DNA from: Pelagibius sp. Alg239-R121
Lineage (GTDB): Bacteria > Pseudomonadota > Alphaproteobacteria > Kiloniellales > Kiloniellaceae
DNA: 64,000 nt
Assembly: GCF_947331435.1 (NCBI RefSeq)
Contig: NZ_CAMZOF010000012.1
Span: 1-64,000, forward strand
Direction of reading: 5' to 3'
In this document: positions 1 to 9,146 of the stretch, piece after piece
How positions within the stretch are numbered: position 1 is the first letter of the stretch
Layout: each line of letters begins with the position of its first letter
Program-made: the position numbers and the translations under genes
Notes under the pieces: model-generated
Told to the model about the DNA's origin: nothing
Seen by the model: only the letters and a program-made list of their open reading frames with translations
Databases searched by the model: none

Positions 1-333
1 CATCAATCTCCCAAATCAATGGGAAAATTGAATCAGAACTACAACTCTACTTCAACCGCGCCTTTTTCATCAAAATCGGCTCAAACCGGTCATTCATTCC
101 ATCTTGACGACTGGAGCGTTTTGGGTCGCTCCTATCTGCACTCGCGGCAGAAACCTGCGCGATCTGAGTAAGACCACAGTGAACTTGGACTTCATTCACG
201 CAGCGCTGTTCCGTCCCCCAAACCGCAGCCACGATGACAGCATCGGATGGAACGCCACTCTGTTTGAACCCTCTCCCGCAAGTCGCTAATCTCCCCCCAC
301 ACTCTTTGCCCCCTCCTTTTAAGAAAGCAATTT
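1..333. other. Upstream spacer, no supported gene
   Basis: These bases precede the FAD oxidoreductase. I see no convincing coding region: the short open frames have no family resemblance and no clear ribosome-binding site. A short inverted repeat (GGAGCG, 8-base loop, CGCTCC) lies near bases 112-131. A CAT at bases 1-3, preceded on the minus strand by GGGAG, could be the first codon of a leftward gene outside the window. Confidence 0.4.
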
Positions 334-1665
334 ATGGGCCCGAAACCAGATCCCTTTTCAGGCGACCAAACCCTCCCAACGCGCGCTTCCGTCGTCGTCA
401 TCGGCGGCGGCATCATCGGCACTTCGACGGCGTTGGAACTGGCCGAGCGCGGCGTCGATGTCGTGCTTTGCGAGAAAGGAATCATCGCGGGCGAGCAGTC
501 GAGTCGGAACTGGGGTTGGGTCCGGCAAATGGGACGTGACCCGCGGGAGATTCCGCTGATCCAGGAATCCATGCGGGCCTGGCGCGGCATGAACGAACGG
601 ATCGGGGCGGAGGCCGGTTATCGGGAGTGCGGCATCCTCTATCTCTGCGAAAGCGACGCCGACATGGCGGCGCGGGAGCAGTGGCTGGACGAGCACGCGC
701 GGCCACACCAACTTGCCTCGCGCATGATCGCGGCGGAGCGCACGGCGGAATTGGCGCCCGGCTCGACCATCAAGTGGAAAGGCGCGCTCTATACCGAGAA
801 CGACGGCCGCGCCGAACCGCAGAAGGCCGCCCCGGCCATCGCCGAAGCCGCCCGCAGGCACGGCGCGAAGATCTTCACCAACTGCGCGGTGCGCGGCATC
901 GAGAAGCAGGCCGGGCGGATCAGCGGCGTGGTCACCGAGAAGGGCCGGATCGACTGCGACGCGGTGGTCGTGGCCGGCGGCGCCTGGTCGCGGCGCTTCT
1001 GCACCAACGCCGAGGTCGAGCTGCAGGCCCTGAATGTGACCTCTTCCTGCCTGCGCACCGAGCCCCTGGAGACCGACCTGGAGGCTTCGGCGGCGGGCAA
1101 CGGTTTTGCCTACCGCAAGCGCCTGGACGGCGGCTACACCGTGGCCCACGGCGGGCTCAGCGTCGCGGATATCGTGCCCGACAGCTTCCGCCTCTTCTTT
1201 CCCTTCATTCCCAACCTGAAGGCCGAGTGGCCGCACCTCAAACTGCGCCTGGGCAAACGCTTCATCGAGGAAGCGACCATGGCGCGGCGCTGGGCGCTGG
1301 ATAGCGTTTCCCCCTTCGAGCAGGTGCGCGTCCTGGATCCGGAGCCGGTGTCCTCCATCATCGAGCACTCGATCCGCAATCTGAAAAAGGCCTACCCCGC
1401 CTTCGAAAAGATGAAGGTCGCCCAGACCTGGGCCGGCTGCATCGACGTGACGCCGGATGCCGTGCCGGTGATTTCCGAAGTCGAGGCGATCCCCGGCTTC
1501 TTCATCTCATCCGGCTTTTCCGGTCATGGCTTCGGCATCGGCCCTGGCGCCGGAAAACTGACCGCGGACCTGGTGACTGGCGCCCCGCCCTGCGTCGATC
1601 CAGCTCCCTTTCGCCACAGCCGCATGACCGACGGCTCGAAAGCGTCAATGATGGCCGAGGTATAG
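334..1665 (+). CDS. FAD-dependent oxidoreductase, DAO/DadA family
   Basis: A 443-residue flavoenzyme of the D-amino-acid-oxidase-like family, which oxidises amines or amino acids (for example sarcosine, D-amino acids or betaine derivatives) to imines using FAD. The dinucleotide-binding motif GGGIIG is at residues 24-29, after an N-terminal stretch of about 18 residues. The C-terminal GFFISSGFSGHGFGIGPGAG stretch is the typical second FAD-contacting segment of this family. Length is usual. The gene stands alone, convergent with the P450 gene, with about 20 bases between their stops. The exact substrate cannot be read from the sequence. The family call is secure. Confidence 0.9.
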   Translation: MGPKPDPFSGDQTLPTRASVVVIGGGIIGTSTALELAERGVDVVLCEKGIIAGEQSSRNWGWVRQMGRDPREIPLIQESMRAWRGMNERIGAEAGYRECGILYLCESDADMAAREQWLDEHARPHQLASRMIAAERTAELAPGSTIKWKGALYTENDGRAEPQKAAPAIAEAARRHGAKIFTNCAVRGIEKQAGRISGVVTEKGRIDCDAVVVAGGAWSRRFCTNAEVELQALNVTSSCLRTEPLETDLEASAAGNGFAYRKRLDGGYTVAHGGLSVADIVPDSFRLFFPFIPNLKAEWPHLKLRLGKRFIEEATMARRWALDSVSPFEQVRVLDPEPVSSIIEHSIRNLKKAYPAFEKMKVAQTWAGCIDVTPDAVPVISEVEAIPGFFISSGFSGHGFGIGPGAGKLTADLVTGAPPCVDPAPFRHSRMTDGSKASMMAEV

Positions 1666-1686
1666 CCTGCGCCTTCCTCCGACCGA

Positions 1687-3000
1687 CTACACGCACACCG
1701 AGTCCCAATTGAGCAATGGAACCCGCGCATTCTGGGATGGGCGATAGTGGAAATCCCTGGTCAGGGCATCAAGATCAATCTTCGACGCCAGCAACTGCAG
1801 TAGCGCCCCCTTGGTCATTGCAATTGCCATCTCGTTACCGGGGCACAGGTGTGCACCGGCACTGAAGGTAAAAACCACAGGATCAACGCGCCTGGGATTA
1901 AAATCTCCAGGGTCTGGGTTAACCTCTACGTCGCGATTGGCTGCCGCCAGAACCAGCAGGACAGCCTCGCCGGCTTTTATCTTTTCACCGGCAACCAGGC
2001 TGTCCACAGCGGCAAAGCGCCGTGTATTTTGGATTGGCGGATCGAAACGTGTGACTTCCCTGATGACGGCTTCGAGCAGGTCCGGATCGGTTCCGACCGC
2101 TTCCGCGAGCCCAGGCCTCCGCGCCAAGGCAACCAGACTATTACCGATCAATCCCGCCGTTGCCTCATAACTCTGAGACAAAAACCCGATCGCGTTGGCA
2201 ATGATCAAACCCTCGTCATGACCGAGGTGCCGACAGGCCGATCGCGCGAAACTGCTCAGGAGCCCTTGGTCCAAGGGTCGCCCAAGGGGATTCCGGTGGC
2301 AAGGAAACTGGGCCTGTTGAAGCAACTCATAGAAAAGATCCCATAGGGATTCCGCTGCTTGCCGGCCCTGCTCAACCTGTTGAGGGTTGCTTCCTGGTGC
2401 AAGACACCGTGCAAAGTCGTTCATCCAATGCACGGTTTGGGGCAAGTGGTCGCTGGGAACGCCGAGCAGGGAACCGACAGCATAGATCGGCAGGCGGAAA
2501 GTAATGTCAGGCGCGGTTTCATCCTGGCTTTCGACGATCGGCAACTGCAAAAGGTGGTGCGTCCAGTCTTCGCTGCGTGTCGTCAGATGCCTTAAATCGA
2601 CCGGAGTCAGAGCCTTGCAGATCGCTTGTTTCAGCGGACGCTGCGCGCCTCCATCCCTCATGCGCACCAGTCGCGCGAAGATATCCGCCGCCCGAGTCCC
2701 CTTGATCGCTGTCGGCACCGGCTCTTCCAGAGGGCGAACGGAAAAAGCACTGTCCTGGAGAATGGCCTCTACCACCCCTGCTCCGCTGGCGACCCAGAAT
2801 CCAAGCCGTTCATCGAAATAGAGCGGGTGGCGCCCGACAAGTTCCCTGTAAAAACGATAGGGTGCCGGGTCAGTAACTGCGGAAATTGGATCCCTTGTCG
2901 GTTGGCGCAAGCCACGCACTTTGGGTTCCGGGTGAAGAATCTGCGCGGATGCTCCGGGCAGGTTCATATTTTGTGCTGTTGTGACACTGGACATGCTCAA
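1687..3000 (-). CDS. Cytochrome P450
   Basis: A 437-residue soluble bacterial P450, a haem-thiolate monooxygenase. The haem-binding loop is FSAGAHLCPG with the proximal cysteine at about residue 386. The first glycine of the usual FGxGxHxCxG signature is a serine, but the FxxGxxxCxG core is intact. The K-helix ExxR is seen as EVTR, and the I-helix has SYEAT where A/G-G-x-D/E-T is usual. There is no membrane anchor, as expected for bacteria. No ferredoxin or ferredoxin reductase gene is adjacent, so electron partners must be elsewhere. It is divergent from the class II aldolase gene. Substrate unknown. Confidence 0.93.
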   Translation of the reverse strand: MSMSSVTTAQNMNLPGASAQILHPEPKVRGLRQPTRDPISAVTDPAPYRFYRELVGRHPLYFDERLGFWVASGAGVVEAILQDSAFSVRPLEEPVPTAIKGTRAADIFARLVRMRDGGAQRPLKQAICKALTPVDLRHLTTRSEDWTHHLLQLPIVESQDETAPDITFRLPIYAVGSLLGVPSDHLPQTVHWMNDFARCLAPGSNPQQVEQGRQAAESLWDLFYELLQQAQFPCHRNPLGRPLDQGLLSSFARSACRHLGHDEGLIIANAIGFLSQSYEATAGLIGNSLVALARRPGLAEAVGTDPDLLEAVIREVTRFDPPIQNTRRFAAVDSLVAGEKIKAGEAVLLVLAAANRDVEVNPDPGDFNPRRVDPVVFTFSAGAHLCPGNEMAIAMTKGALLQLLASKIDLDALTRDFHYRPSQNARVPLLNWDSVCV

Positions 3001-3232
3001 AAGACTACAGCAGTCGACAACATCTATGTTTCGGTACAGACCGTAGTATCATTTAATTTCGATACCCAACCCAGTCATAAGTAATCGTAATGATGCTTCC
3101 CACGAATTCCTCGTTTGTCCACGGAAACCAATCGTGGCAACCTATAACTCCAATAGAAACAGAGCGACCTCGGCTGGGGTTTTCCAGAGACGAGACGCGA
3201 CGTCTGACCGAAATATCAGCAAGGATCACATC

Positions 3233-3988
3233 ATGGCCGTCTCCGCCGTCAAACCGCTTCGCGATAACGGGGCTTATTTCGAGCAGCGCGTCGATCTCGC
3301 CTGCGCGTTTCGTTGGACCGCGAAGCTGAACATGCACGAGTCGGTTGCCAACCACTTCAGCTTGGCAGTGAATGACGATGGCACGCAGTTCCTGTTGAAC
3401 CCCAATGCCATGCATTTCTCTCGGATCCGTGCCAGCGACCTGATCCTGATCGATGCCAACGAGCCTAGCACCATGGATCAGCCCAATGCGCCTGAACGAA
3501 CAGCCTGGGCTCTGCATGGCGCCATTCACCGCAACAACCCTCAGGCCCGCTGCGTCCTGCATGCCCATTCGAAGTACGCGACGGTCCTCGCCTGCCTGGC
3601 CGACAGCACAATCCCGCCGATCGACCAGAACACCGCGCGGTTTTTCAATCGAATCGCCGTTGACGAAGGCTACGACGGCATGGCCCTGGACGACGAAGCG
3701 GAGCGTTGCTCACAACTGCTCGGCGACAAGAAGGTCATGGTGATGGGCAACCACGGCGTCCTCGTGACCGGCCAGAACGTGGCGGAGGCTTTCGACTGCC
3801 TTTATTACCTCGAACGTTCCGCCGAAACCCTGATCACCGCCTATATGACTGGCCGGCCTCTGCGCGTCCTGTCCGACGAGGTTGCTGAAAAGACCGCACA
3901 GCAATGGGAAGATGACGCCTTGGGGCAAAACCACTTCCGCGAACTGAAGATGATGCTGGATCAAGAGGCGCCAGACTACCGCACGTAA
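3233..3988 (+). CDS. Class II aldolase/adducin family protein
   Basis: A protein of about 251 residues from the fuculose-aldolase/adducin family, zinc enzymes that cleave or decarboxylate sugar-phosphate-like substrates. The metal-binding HAHSKYATVLACL and GNHGVLVTG segments are present. I place the start at 3233 (MAVSAVKP) because AAGGATC sits a suitable distance upstream and the resulting length matches the family; the open frame continues 33 codons further upstream without homology-like sequence. It is followed after 18 bases by the sulfatase, so the two are probably co-transcribed. The substrate cannot be deduced; many members are annotated only at family level. Confidence 0.85.
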   Translation: MAVSAVKPLRDNGAYFEQRVDLACAFRWTAKLNMHESVANHFSLAVNDDGTQFLLNPNAMHFSRIRASDLILIDANEPSTMDQPNAPERTAWALHGAIHRNNPQARCVLHAHSKYATVLACLADSTIPPIDQNTARFFNRIAVDEGYDGMALDDEAERCSQLLGDKKVMVMGNHGVLVTGQNVAEAFDCLYYLERSAETLITAYMTGRPLRVLSDEVAEKTAQQWEDDALGQNHFRELKMMLDQEAPDYRT

Positions 3989-4006
3989 GACCGCAGGTCC
4001 GCCGAC

Positions 4007-5440
4007 GTGGGTGCGCCAAACGTCCTGATCCTCTGTTCCGACGAACATGCGCGCTCTGCGGCCGGCTGCTATGGACATACCGTCGTCCAAACCCCGACCC
4101 TCGACAGGCTGGCGGCGCAGGGCACCCGTTTTACACGGGCCTACACGCCCTCCCCGATCTGCGTACCTGCGCGGGCAAGTCTTGCCACGGGATTGCACGT
4201 CCACGAAACCCGCTGCTGGTCTTCGGCCGAACCTTATCACGGACAGATCGAAAGCTGGATGCACCGTCTACGCGCCGGCGGTCAGACCGTCGTTTCCATC
4301 GGTAAGTTGCACTTCCGCTTAAGCGACGACGACAATGGCTTCAGCGAAGAAATTCTGCCGATGCATGTCACCAACGGCGGCATGGGTTGGCCGCAGGGAC
4401 TTCTCCGCAATCCCCTGCCCACCTTCGAGAGTGTGGCGGAACTTGCCGCCGAAACCGGGCCGGGTGAGAGCGATTATACCGAGTATGACAGGCGCGTCAC
4501 GCGCGAGGCCTGCAACTGGTTGCGGGGCAGACCGTTGGCGGATGCAAAGGCGCCTTGGTCGCTGTTCGTCTCCTTCGTCAGTCCGCATTATCCCCTGACG
4601 GCCCCCAAACCTTTTTTCGATCTCTATGACGGCTGCGAAATACCTGATCCCCTCGATCGCGAGACCGCGTCCTGCACCGGTCACCCTGTCCTCCGTGAGA
4701 TGGCCGGGTTCTGGGACTACGACAGCCATTTTGATCCGGACAAGCGTCGGCTCGCGCGCCGTTGTTACTACGGCCTCTGCAGCTTTCTAGACGATAATAT
4801 CCGTCAAGTTTTGGAGGCCCTGGAAGACTCGGAACAGGCACGCGACACCTTGATTCTCTATCTAAGCGATCACGGCGAAATGCTTGGAAACCATGGTTTT
4901 TGGACCAAGTCCTTGATGTACGAAGATTCAGTCGCAATCCCGTTCCTTCTGGCGGGCGCAGGCGTGCCGCGCAGCGTCAATCGGACGCCGATCTCGCTGA
5001 CCGATGTCGCCGCTACGGTCGAACAGGCAGCCGGTCTGTCGCCCAAACCCGCTGCCGAAGCTTGGCAGGGCCGTCCACTGCAGAGTTTTGTCGAGCAGCC
5101 CGAACCCGGGCGTTTCATCCTCAGCGAATACCACGACGGCGGCAGTCCGACCGGCTTTTTCATGCTCCGGCAAGGCGCTTGGAAATACGTCTACTACGCG
5201 GGCGGCTACCCGTCGCAACTCTTCAATCTCGAGGAAGATCCAAGGGAAACAAACGACCTCTCCTCAAGCGGCGCGGCAGAGGTTGCCCGCGAGGCATTGC
5301 ACAAACAACTGATCTCGATTCTCAATCCGGAAGCGGTCAACAGAGCCGCTTTCTCCGACCAGGCGAGCTTGTTGGCGCAGTACGGCGGCGCGGAGAAGGT
5401 CCTTGCCATGCAAAGCTTCAACCATACGCCAGTCGACTAG
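4007..5440 (+). CDS. Cysteine-type sulfatase
   Basis: A 477-residue sulfatase of the alkaline-phosphatase superfamily that hydrolyses sulfate esters. The formylglycine motif CxPxR is seen as CVPAR with the modifiable cysteine at residue 52, so the enzyme needs a formylglycine-generating enzyme, which is not in this window. Metal ligands are seen in the N-terminal CSDEH segment and in SDHGEMLGNHG. There is no signal peptide, which suggests a cytoplasmic enzyme such as choline-sulfatase or a sugar sulfatase. The start is GTG at 4007, 18 bases after the aldolase stop. An inverted repeat that could end transcription lies 45 bases downstream. Confidence 0.92.
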   Translation: MGAPNVLILCSDEHARSAAGCYGHTVVQTPTLDRLAAQGTRFTRAYTPSPICVPARASLATGLHVHETRCWSSAEPYHGQIESWMHRLRAGGQTVVSIGKLHFRLSDDDNGFSEEILPMHVTNGGMGWPQGLLRNPLPTFESVAELAAETGPGESDYTEYDRRVTREACNWLRGRPLADAKAPWSLFVSFVSPHYPLTAPKPFFDLYDGCEIPDPLDRETASCTGHPVLREMAGFWDYDSHFDPDKRRLARRCYYGLCSFLDDNIRQVLEALEDSEQARDTLILYLSDHGEMLGNHGFWTKSLMYEDSVAIPFLLAGAGVPRSVNRTPISLTDVAATVEQAAGLSPKPAAEAWQGRPLQSFVEQPEPGRFILSEYHDGGSPTGFFMLRQGAWKYVYYAGGYPSQLFNLEEDPRETNDLSSSGAAEVAREALHKQLISILNPEAVNRAAFSDQASLLAQYGGAEKVLAMQSFNHTPVD

Positions 5441-5484
5441 GCTTCTTGAGTCTGATTCTTATTGGGTACGAGCGAACCACGCTT

Positions 5485-5509
5485 GCATCCGGCCAGTCTT
5501 TCCGGATGC
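5485..5509 (+). terminator. Possible terminator after the sulfatase
   Basis: GCATCCGG (5485-5492) and CCGGATGC (5502-5509) form an 8-base-pair stem with a 9-base loop, followed by a moderately T-rich CGTCTTCTTGG. It lies between the sulfatase and the histidine phosphatase. The T tract is imperfect, so it may be only a weak terminator or an RNA-stabilising hairpin. Confidence 0.45.
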
Positions 5510-5577
5510 CGTCTTCTTGGTTGTCCGCTAAAATCTGATCCACGCTGTCTATTCAGCTTACGAGGAGTCACGCCAGT

Positions 5578-6177
5578 ATGCTCGCCAACACCGAGTTCTA
5601 TTTTCTCCGTCACGGGGAGACTGACTGGAATCTGCAAGGTTTGGCACAGGGATTAAAAGACGTCCCGCTGAATGAAAATGGCCGGACTCAGGCCTATGCG
5701 GCACGCGCTGCGACAGCCTCTATTTCCATCGGAACCATTTGCAGCAGCCCGCTTTCACGCGCCCTTGAAACAGCAAAAATTATACAAGAAGCAGCGGCTT
5801 GTCCGATCGAAGTTATTGACGATCTGAAGGAATGCAGCTGGGGAGATTTCGAAGGGCAAGGAAAGGGCGATTGGTTCGACAGTTGGAAACGCGGCTCCCT
5901 GCAGGCAACGGGCGTTGAACCCTACGATTTTTTTCTGAAGCGCGCGTTGCGTGGCATAAACAGGGCACTAGCCTATCCCGGTCCGGTGCTGATCGTCGCC
6001 CATGGCGGGGTCTATTGGGCGGTACAAAAATACGGCGCGTTGGGCGAGGAATTTGACCTGCCGAACGCGACACCCGTCAGGCACAGGCCGCCACGGGATG
6101 ACTTTCCCTGGTGGGAAACAACAGTTTTGCAGCCACAGCAAGCTGACTCGGATAACCGAGAGGGCATCGTTCCATGA
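5578..6177 (+). CDS. Histidine phosphatase family protein
   Basis: A 199-residue member of the phosphoglycerate-mutase-like histidine phosphatases. The catalytic FLRHGETDWN motif is near the N-terminus and the second histidine is in IVAHGGVYWA. The ribosome-binding site GAGGAG lies 10 bases before the ATG. The gene overlaps the DinB-like gene by 4 bases (ATGA), so the two are translationally coupled. The substrate is not evident; the family includes mutases, sugar phosphatases and cobalamin-pathway phosphatases. Confidence 0.87.
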   Translation: MLANTEFYFLRHGETDWNLQGLAQGLKDVPLNENGRTQAYAARAATASISIGTICSSPLSRALETAKIIQEAAACPIEVIDDLKECSWGDFEGQGKGDWFDSWKRGSLQATGVEPYDFFLKRALRGINRALAYPGPVLIVAHGGVYWAVQKYGALGEEFDLPNATPVRHRPPRDDFPWWETTVLQPQQADSDNREGIVP

Positions 6178-6728
6178 CTGAGTTTACCGACGCGCTGACG
6201 GCAATGGCCCGCAACTCCGCCTGGGCCAATCATCGGTTGTTAAGCGTCTGCTGCAAGTTGAGCCAAGACGAGTTTACTGCCGAACGAACGGGGTTCTTTC
6301 CGTCGCTTAAGGACACGCTTAATCACAATCTGCAGGTCGACTGCTTCTACATCGATGCCCTCGAGGGCAATCCCATGGGTCCGGCCGCGCGAGAGCTACC
6401 GCCGGAAGAAACCGCTCCAGCGCTCATGACCGCTCAATGCAAGTGGGATCAGCGTCTCATCGTCTTTTGCGAAGCACTGATGCCGCAGGATCTTCAGAGC
6501 GCAGTCCGGTTGGTCCGGGGCGCAGACGTCCAGGTCGACCGTGCCGATCGTGTTCTGCTCCACCTCTTCGAGCATCAAATTCATCATCGAGGTCAGGCTC
6601 ACGCCATGCTCTCGGCAACATCGGTTGCGCCACCTCAGCTCGACGAGTTTTTCCTTGCCGGCGACCTCCCGCTTCGCACCAAAGAGTTCAAGGCCATGGG
6701 TTGGGAGTCAGATAAGCTGTGGCCTTAG
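6174..6728 (+). CDS. DinB family protein
   Basis: A 184-residue four-helix-bundle protein of the DinB/YfiT superfamily, thought to bind a divalent metal through three histidines. The N-terminal histidine is in LNHNLQVDCFYID, and the pair is in FEHQIHHRGQAHAML. Some relatives act as thiol-dependent transferases or hydrolases; others have unknown roles. It overlaps the phosphatase gene by ATGA. No function is assigned beyond the family. Confidence 0.83.
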   Translation: MTEFTDALTAMARNSAWANHRLLSVCCKLSQDEFTAERTGFFPSLKDTLNHNLQVDCFYIDALEGNPMGPAARELPPEETAPALMTAQCKWDQRLIVFCEALMPQDLQSAVRLVRGADVQVDRADRVLLHLFEHQIHHRGQAHAMLSATSVAPPQLDEFFLAGDLPLRTKEFKAMGWESDKLWP

Positions 6729-6823
6729 ACTTCTAGGTTGGAACTCCTATTCCTTGATGGCCTCAACCTAGGCTTGGGCTGCAGAATTTAGACCGCAGTC
6801 CTGCAGTTTTAAGCAAGCGAAGG

Positions 6824-7027
6824 TTACCCAGTGCCTTCGTCCGCTTCCGGCGGACGGTTTGCGCGGGAATTGACGAAAGCCTCCAGATCTTTCTTGGCCA
6901 CACGCCAATCCCGGCCGAATTTTACGGCACGCAGGCTTTCGTCGTGAATCCACGCACGCACGGTACTTTCCTTGACTTTCAGCAGGTCAGCGACTTCGTG
7001 CAGGGTTAACATTGGTTGGCTTAGCAT
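6824..7027 (-). CDS. Small excisionase-type helix-turn-helix protein
   Basis: A 67-residue DNA-binding protein of the HTH_17/MerR-like excisionase family. The core LTLHEVADLLKVKESTVRAW is the winged helix-turn-helix, followed by the VKFGRDWRVAKKDLEAFV wing. Stand-alone proteins of this type often act as small regulators; phage Xis proteins share the fold, but no integrase or phage gene is near. It is divergent from nhaA across about 130 bases and could regulate it. A second ATG at codon 6 is an alternative start. Confidence 0.75.
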   Translation of the reverse strand: MLSQPMLTLHEVADLLKVKESTVRAWIHDESLRAVKFGRDWRVAKKDLEAFVNSRANRPPEADEGTG

Positions 7028-7156
7028 GCCTCATTATCTCGTAGATTAACGCAGAATTAAATAGTTTTTATCTGTTTGTTGAAGTTTATATAAGTTTCAC
7101 TATCTTCTTAAATGCTCTCTGGTCTTGCCAGTTTCTGGTCCTCGGAAGGGAAATGA

Positions 7157-8368
7157 ATGCGCAGTCTGCGGCAGCGAATTTCATCGCTTATGCATCATGA
7201 AGCTGCAGGCGGCGTCCTACTGATGGCAGCAGCCGCTGCGGCTCTGCTCCTCGACAACTCGCCGCTTAACTGGCTTTACGACGCAATCCTCTCCACTCCC
7301 GTGGTGGTGCAGATCGGCGCGCTCGCCATCGACAAACCACTGCTGCTATGGATCAACGACGGGCTGATGGCCGTGTTCTTTTTCCTGGTCGGGCTGGAAA
7401 TCAAACGGGAACTGCTTCAGGGACAACTTTTGAGCTGGAACGAGGCCGCTCTTCCCGCTGTTGCTGCCCTGGGTGGAATGCTGCTTCCGGCTTTGATCTA
7501 TGTGGCGTTCAATATGGGCGACCCATCGGCGCTGAACGGTTGGGCGATTCCGGCCGCCACGGATATTGCCTTTGCGCTTGGTGTGCTGGCTCTTCTGGGC
7601 AGTCGTGTCCCCGTTGCCCTGAAAATCTTCTTACTCGCTCTTGCAATCCTGGACGATCTGGGCGCCATCGTCATCATCGCGCTGTTCTACACGGCCGACC
7701 TGTCAGTCATGTCGTTGGCCATCGCAGGGATCTGCGTGGCCATTCTGCTCGGACTGAACTTTGTCGGCGTGCGGCGCATCGCGCCCTATATCATCGTGGG
7801 ATTGGTAATGTGGGTCTGTGTTCTAAAATCCGGCGTCCACGCCACACTTGCAGGCGTCGTCATAGCACTGACAATCCCACTGCGTGTGCCCGATACCGAG
7901 AAACCGGCGCCGTTGCTCCGGCTGGAGCATGAACTACACCCCTGGGTCGCCTTTTTCGTGATGCCTGTCTTCGCCTTCGCCAATGCAGGCGTTTCCCTCA
8001 CCGGGCTGTCGTTTGCCGATCTGCTCGCACCGATTCCCCTGGGGATTGCCCTTGGCCTCTTCTTCGGCAAGCAATTGGGCGTGTTCGGCTTCGCCTGGCT
8101 TGCGGCCCGCGCCGGCATTTGCCGCTTGCCTGAAGGGACCAACTGGTTGCAAATCTACGGCATCTCTCTTCTGGCAGGTATTGGCTTCACCATGAGTCTA
8201 TTCATCGGTACATTGGCATTTGCCGACCCAGAGCATGCCGCGGCTGTAAGGCTCGGTGTATTGTCCGGGTCAATCCTCTCTGCCCTGGCTGGATATACTG
8301 TATTGCGAATTGCTTCGATGCCCGCTGCATTGCAGCCTGCAAGCAATCCCCGGCCAGCGGGCGGTTAG
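7157..8368 (+). CDS. nhaA: Na+/H+ antiporter NhaA
   Basis: A 403-residue inner-membrane electrogenic antiporter that exports Na+ in exchange for protons, used in pH and sodium homeostasis. There are about twelve hydrophobic segments. The ion-binding aspartate pair is seen in [13 protein letters not shown] at residues 166-167, equivalent to D163/D164 of the E. coli protein. The [21 protein letters not shown] segment is a strong family hallmark. A GGAAGGGAA ribosome-binding site precedes the start. A beta carbonic anhydrase follows after 76 bases, which fits a pH and bicarbonate balance role. Confidence 0.96.
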   Translation: MRSLRQRISSLMHHEAAGGVLLMAAAAAALLLDNSPLNWLYDAILSTPVVVQIGALAIDKPLLLWINDGLMAVFFFLVGLEIKRELLQGQLLSWNEAALPAVAALGGMLLPALIYVAFNMGDPSALNGWAIPAATDIAFALGVLALLGSRVPVALKIFLLALAILDDLGAIVIIALFYTADLSVMSLAIAGICVAILLGLNFVGVRRIAPYIIVGLVMWVCVLKSGVHATLAGVVIALTIPLRVPDTEKPAPLLRLEHELHPWVAFFVMPVFAFANAGVSLTGLSFADLLAPIPLGIALGLFFGKQLGVFGFAWLAARAGICRLPEGTNWLQIYGISLLAGIGFTMSLFIGTLAFADPEHAAAVRLGVLSGSILSALAGYTVLRIASMPAALQPASNPRPAGG

Positions 8369-8444
8369 AGGCCATTGAGGGGTGGAGCACGTGCGGGCGT
8401 GGTTCGAAAATTGAAACGATTAACTGACGAGGTAGAGAAACAGC

Positions 8445-9083
8445 ATGCGTGACGTATCGGAACTGGTGGAGGGCTACCACCGCTTTCTTACCGGCCGCTA
8501 TCCGGAAGAAGCCGAACTCTACCGGACACTGGCGGAATCGGGACAGTCACCCAAGACCATGATCATTGCCTGTTGCGACAGCCGTGTTGATCCGGCCGCG
8601 ATCTTCAGCGCCGGTCCGGGGCGTCTGTTCATCGTTCGAAACGTCGCCAACCTTGTGCCGCCTTTCGAGCCGCACGGCGACTATCACGGAACCAGCGCAG
8701 CACTCGAATTCGCGGTAACGGGCCTCGAAGTAGAAAACATTCTGGTCATGGGCCATGGCCGCTGTGGCGGGGTTAGCGCGTTTCTGGAAGGACTCTATGA
8801 ACGGTCTGACAAACGCGGCTTCATCGACCGCTGGATGTCGCTGTTAAACCCTGCACGGACGGAAGCTCTCCGCGACTGCGCTGGAGAGCCGATCGAAGTG
8901 CAACAACGCGCACTCGAGCATGCGTCGATCCGTCATTCGATCGAAAACCTGAAGACTTTTCCGTTCATCAAAGAGCGTCTGAACGACGGCCGGCTGCGTC
9001 TTCGCGGTGCCTTTTTCGATATCGCCGAAGGCAGGCTGCTCGCGCTGGACCCCGAAAGCGGACAATTCGAAGCGGTCGACTGA
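8445..9083 (+). CDS. Beta-class carbonic anhydrase
   Basis: A 212-residue zinc enzyme that interconverts CO2 and bicarbonate. Zinc ligands are visible: Cys43 with Asp45-x-Arg47 in CCDSRVDP, and His104 and Cys107 in GHGRCGG. Length is normal for the bacterial beta class. A GAGGTAGAG ribosome-binding site lies just upstream. It follows nhaA on the same strand and may be co-transcribed, linking proton export with bicarbonate supply. It is convergent with the LysR gene. Confidence 0.94.
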   Translation: MRDVSELVEGYHRFLTGRYPEEAELYRTLAESGQSPKTMIIACCDSRVDPAAIFSAGPGRLFIVRNVANLVPPFEPHGDYHGTSAALEFAVTGLEVENILVMGHGRCGGVSAFLEGLYERSDKRGFIDRWMSLLNPARTEALRDCAGEPIEVQQRALEHASIRHSIENLKTFPFIKERLNDGRLRLRGAFFDIAEGRLLALDPESGQFEAVD

Positions 9084-9146
9084 CATCGCGTCGTTTTGGT
9101 CAACGACCAACGCAGCAAGGCGCACTCAATCTATTGCACGACGGTG

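Noticed and set aside
1-3. CAT preceded on the minus strand by GGGAG, as if a leftward gene began at base 3
   Set aside because: Only the presumed start codon lies inside the window, so no coding evidence is available.
358-1368. Long minus-strand open frame of 336 codons inside the FAD oxidoreductase gene
   Set aside because: It is antisense to a well-supported gene, is low in complexity with many Gly/Ala/Arg, and has no family features; it is a GC-rich shadow.
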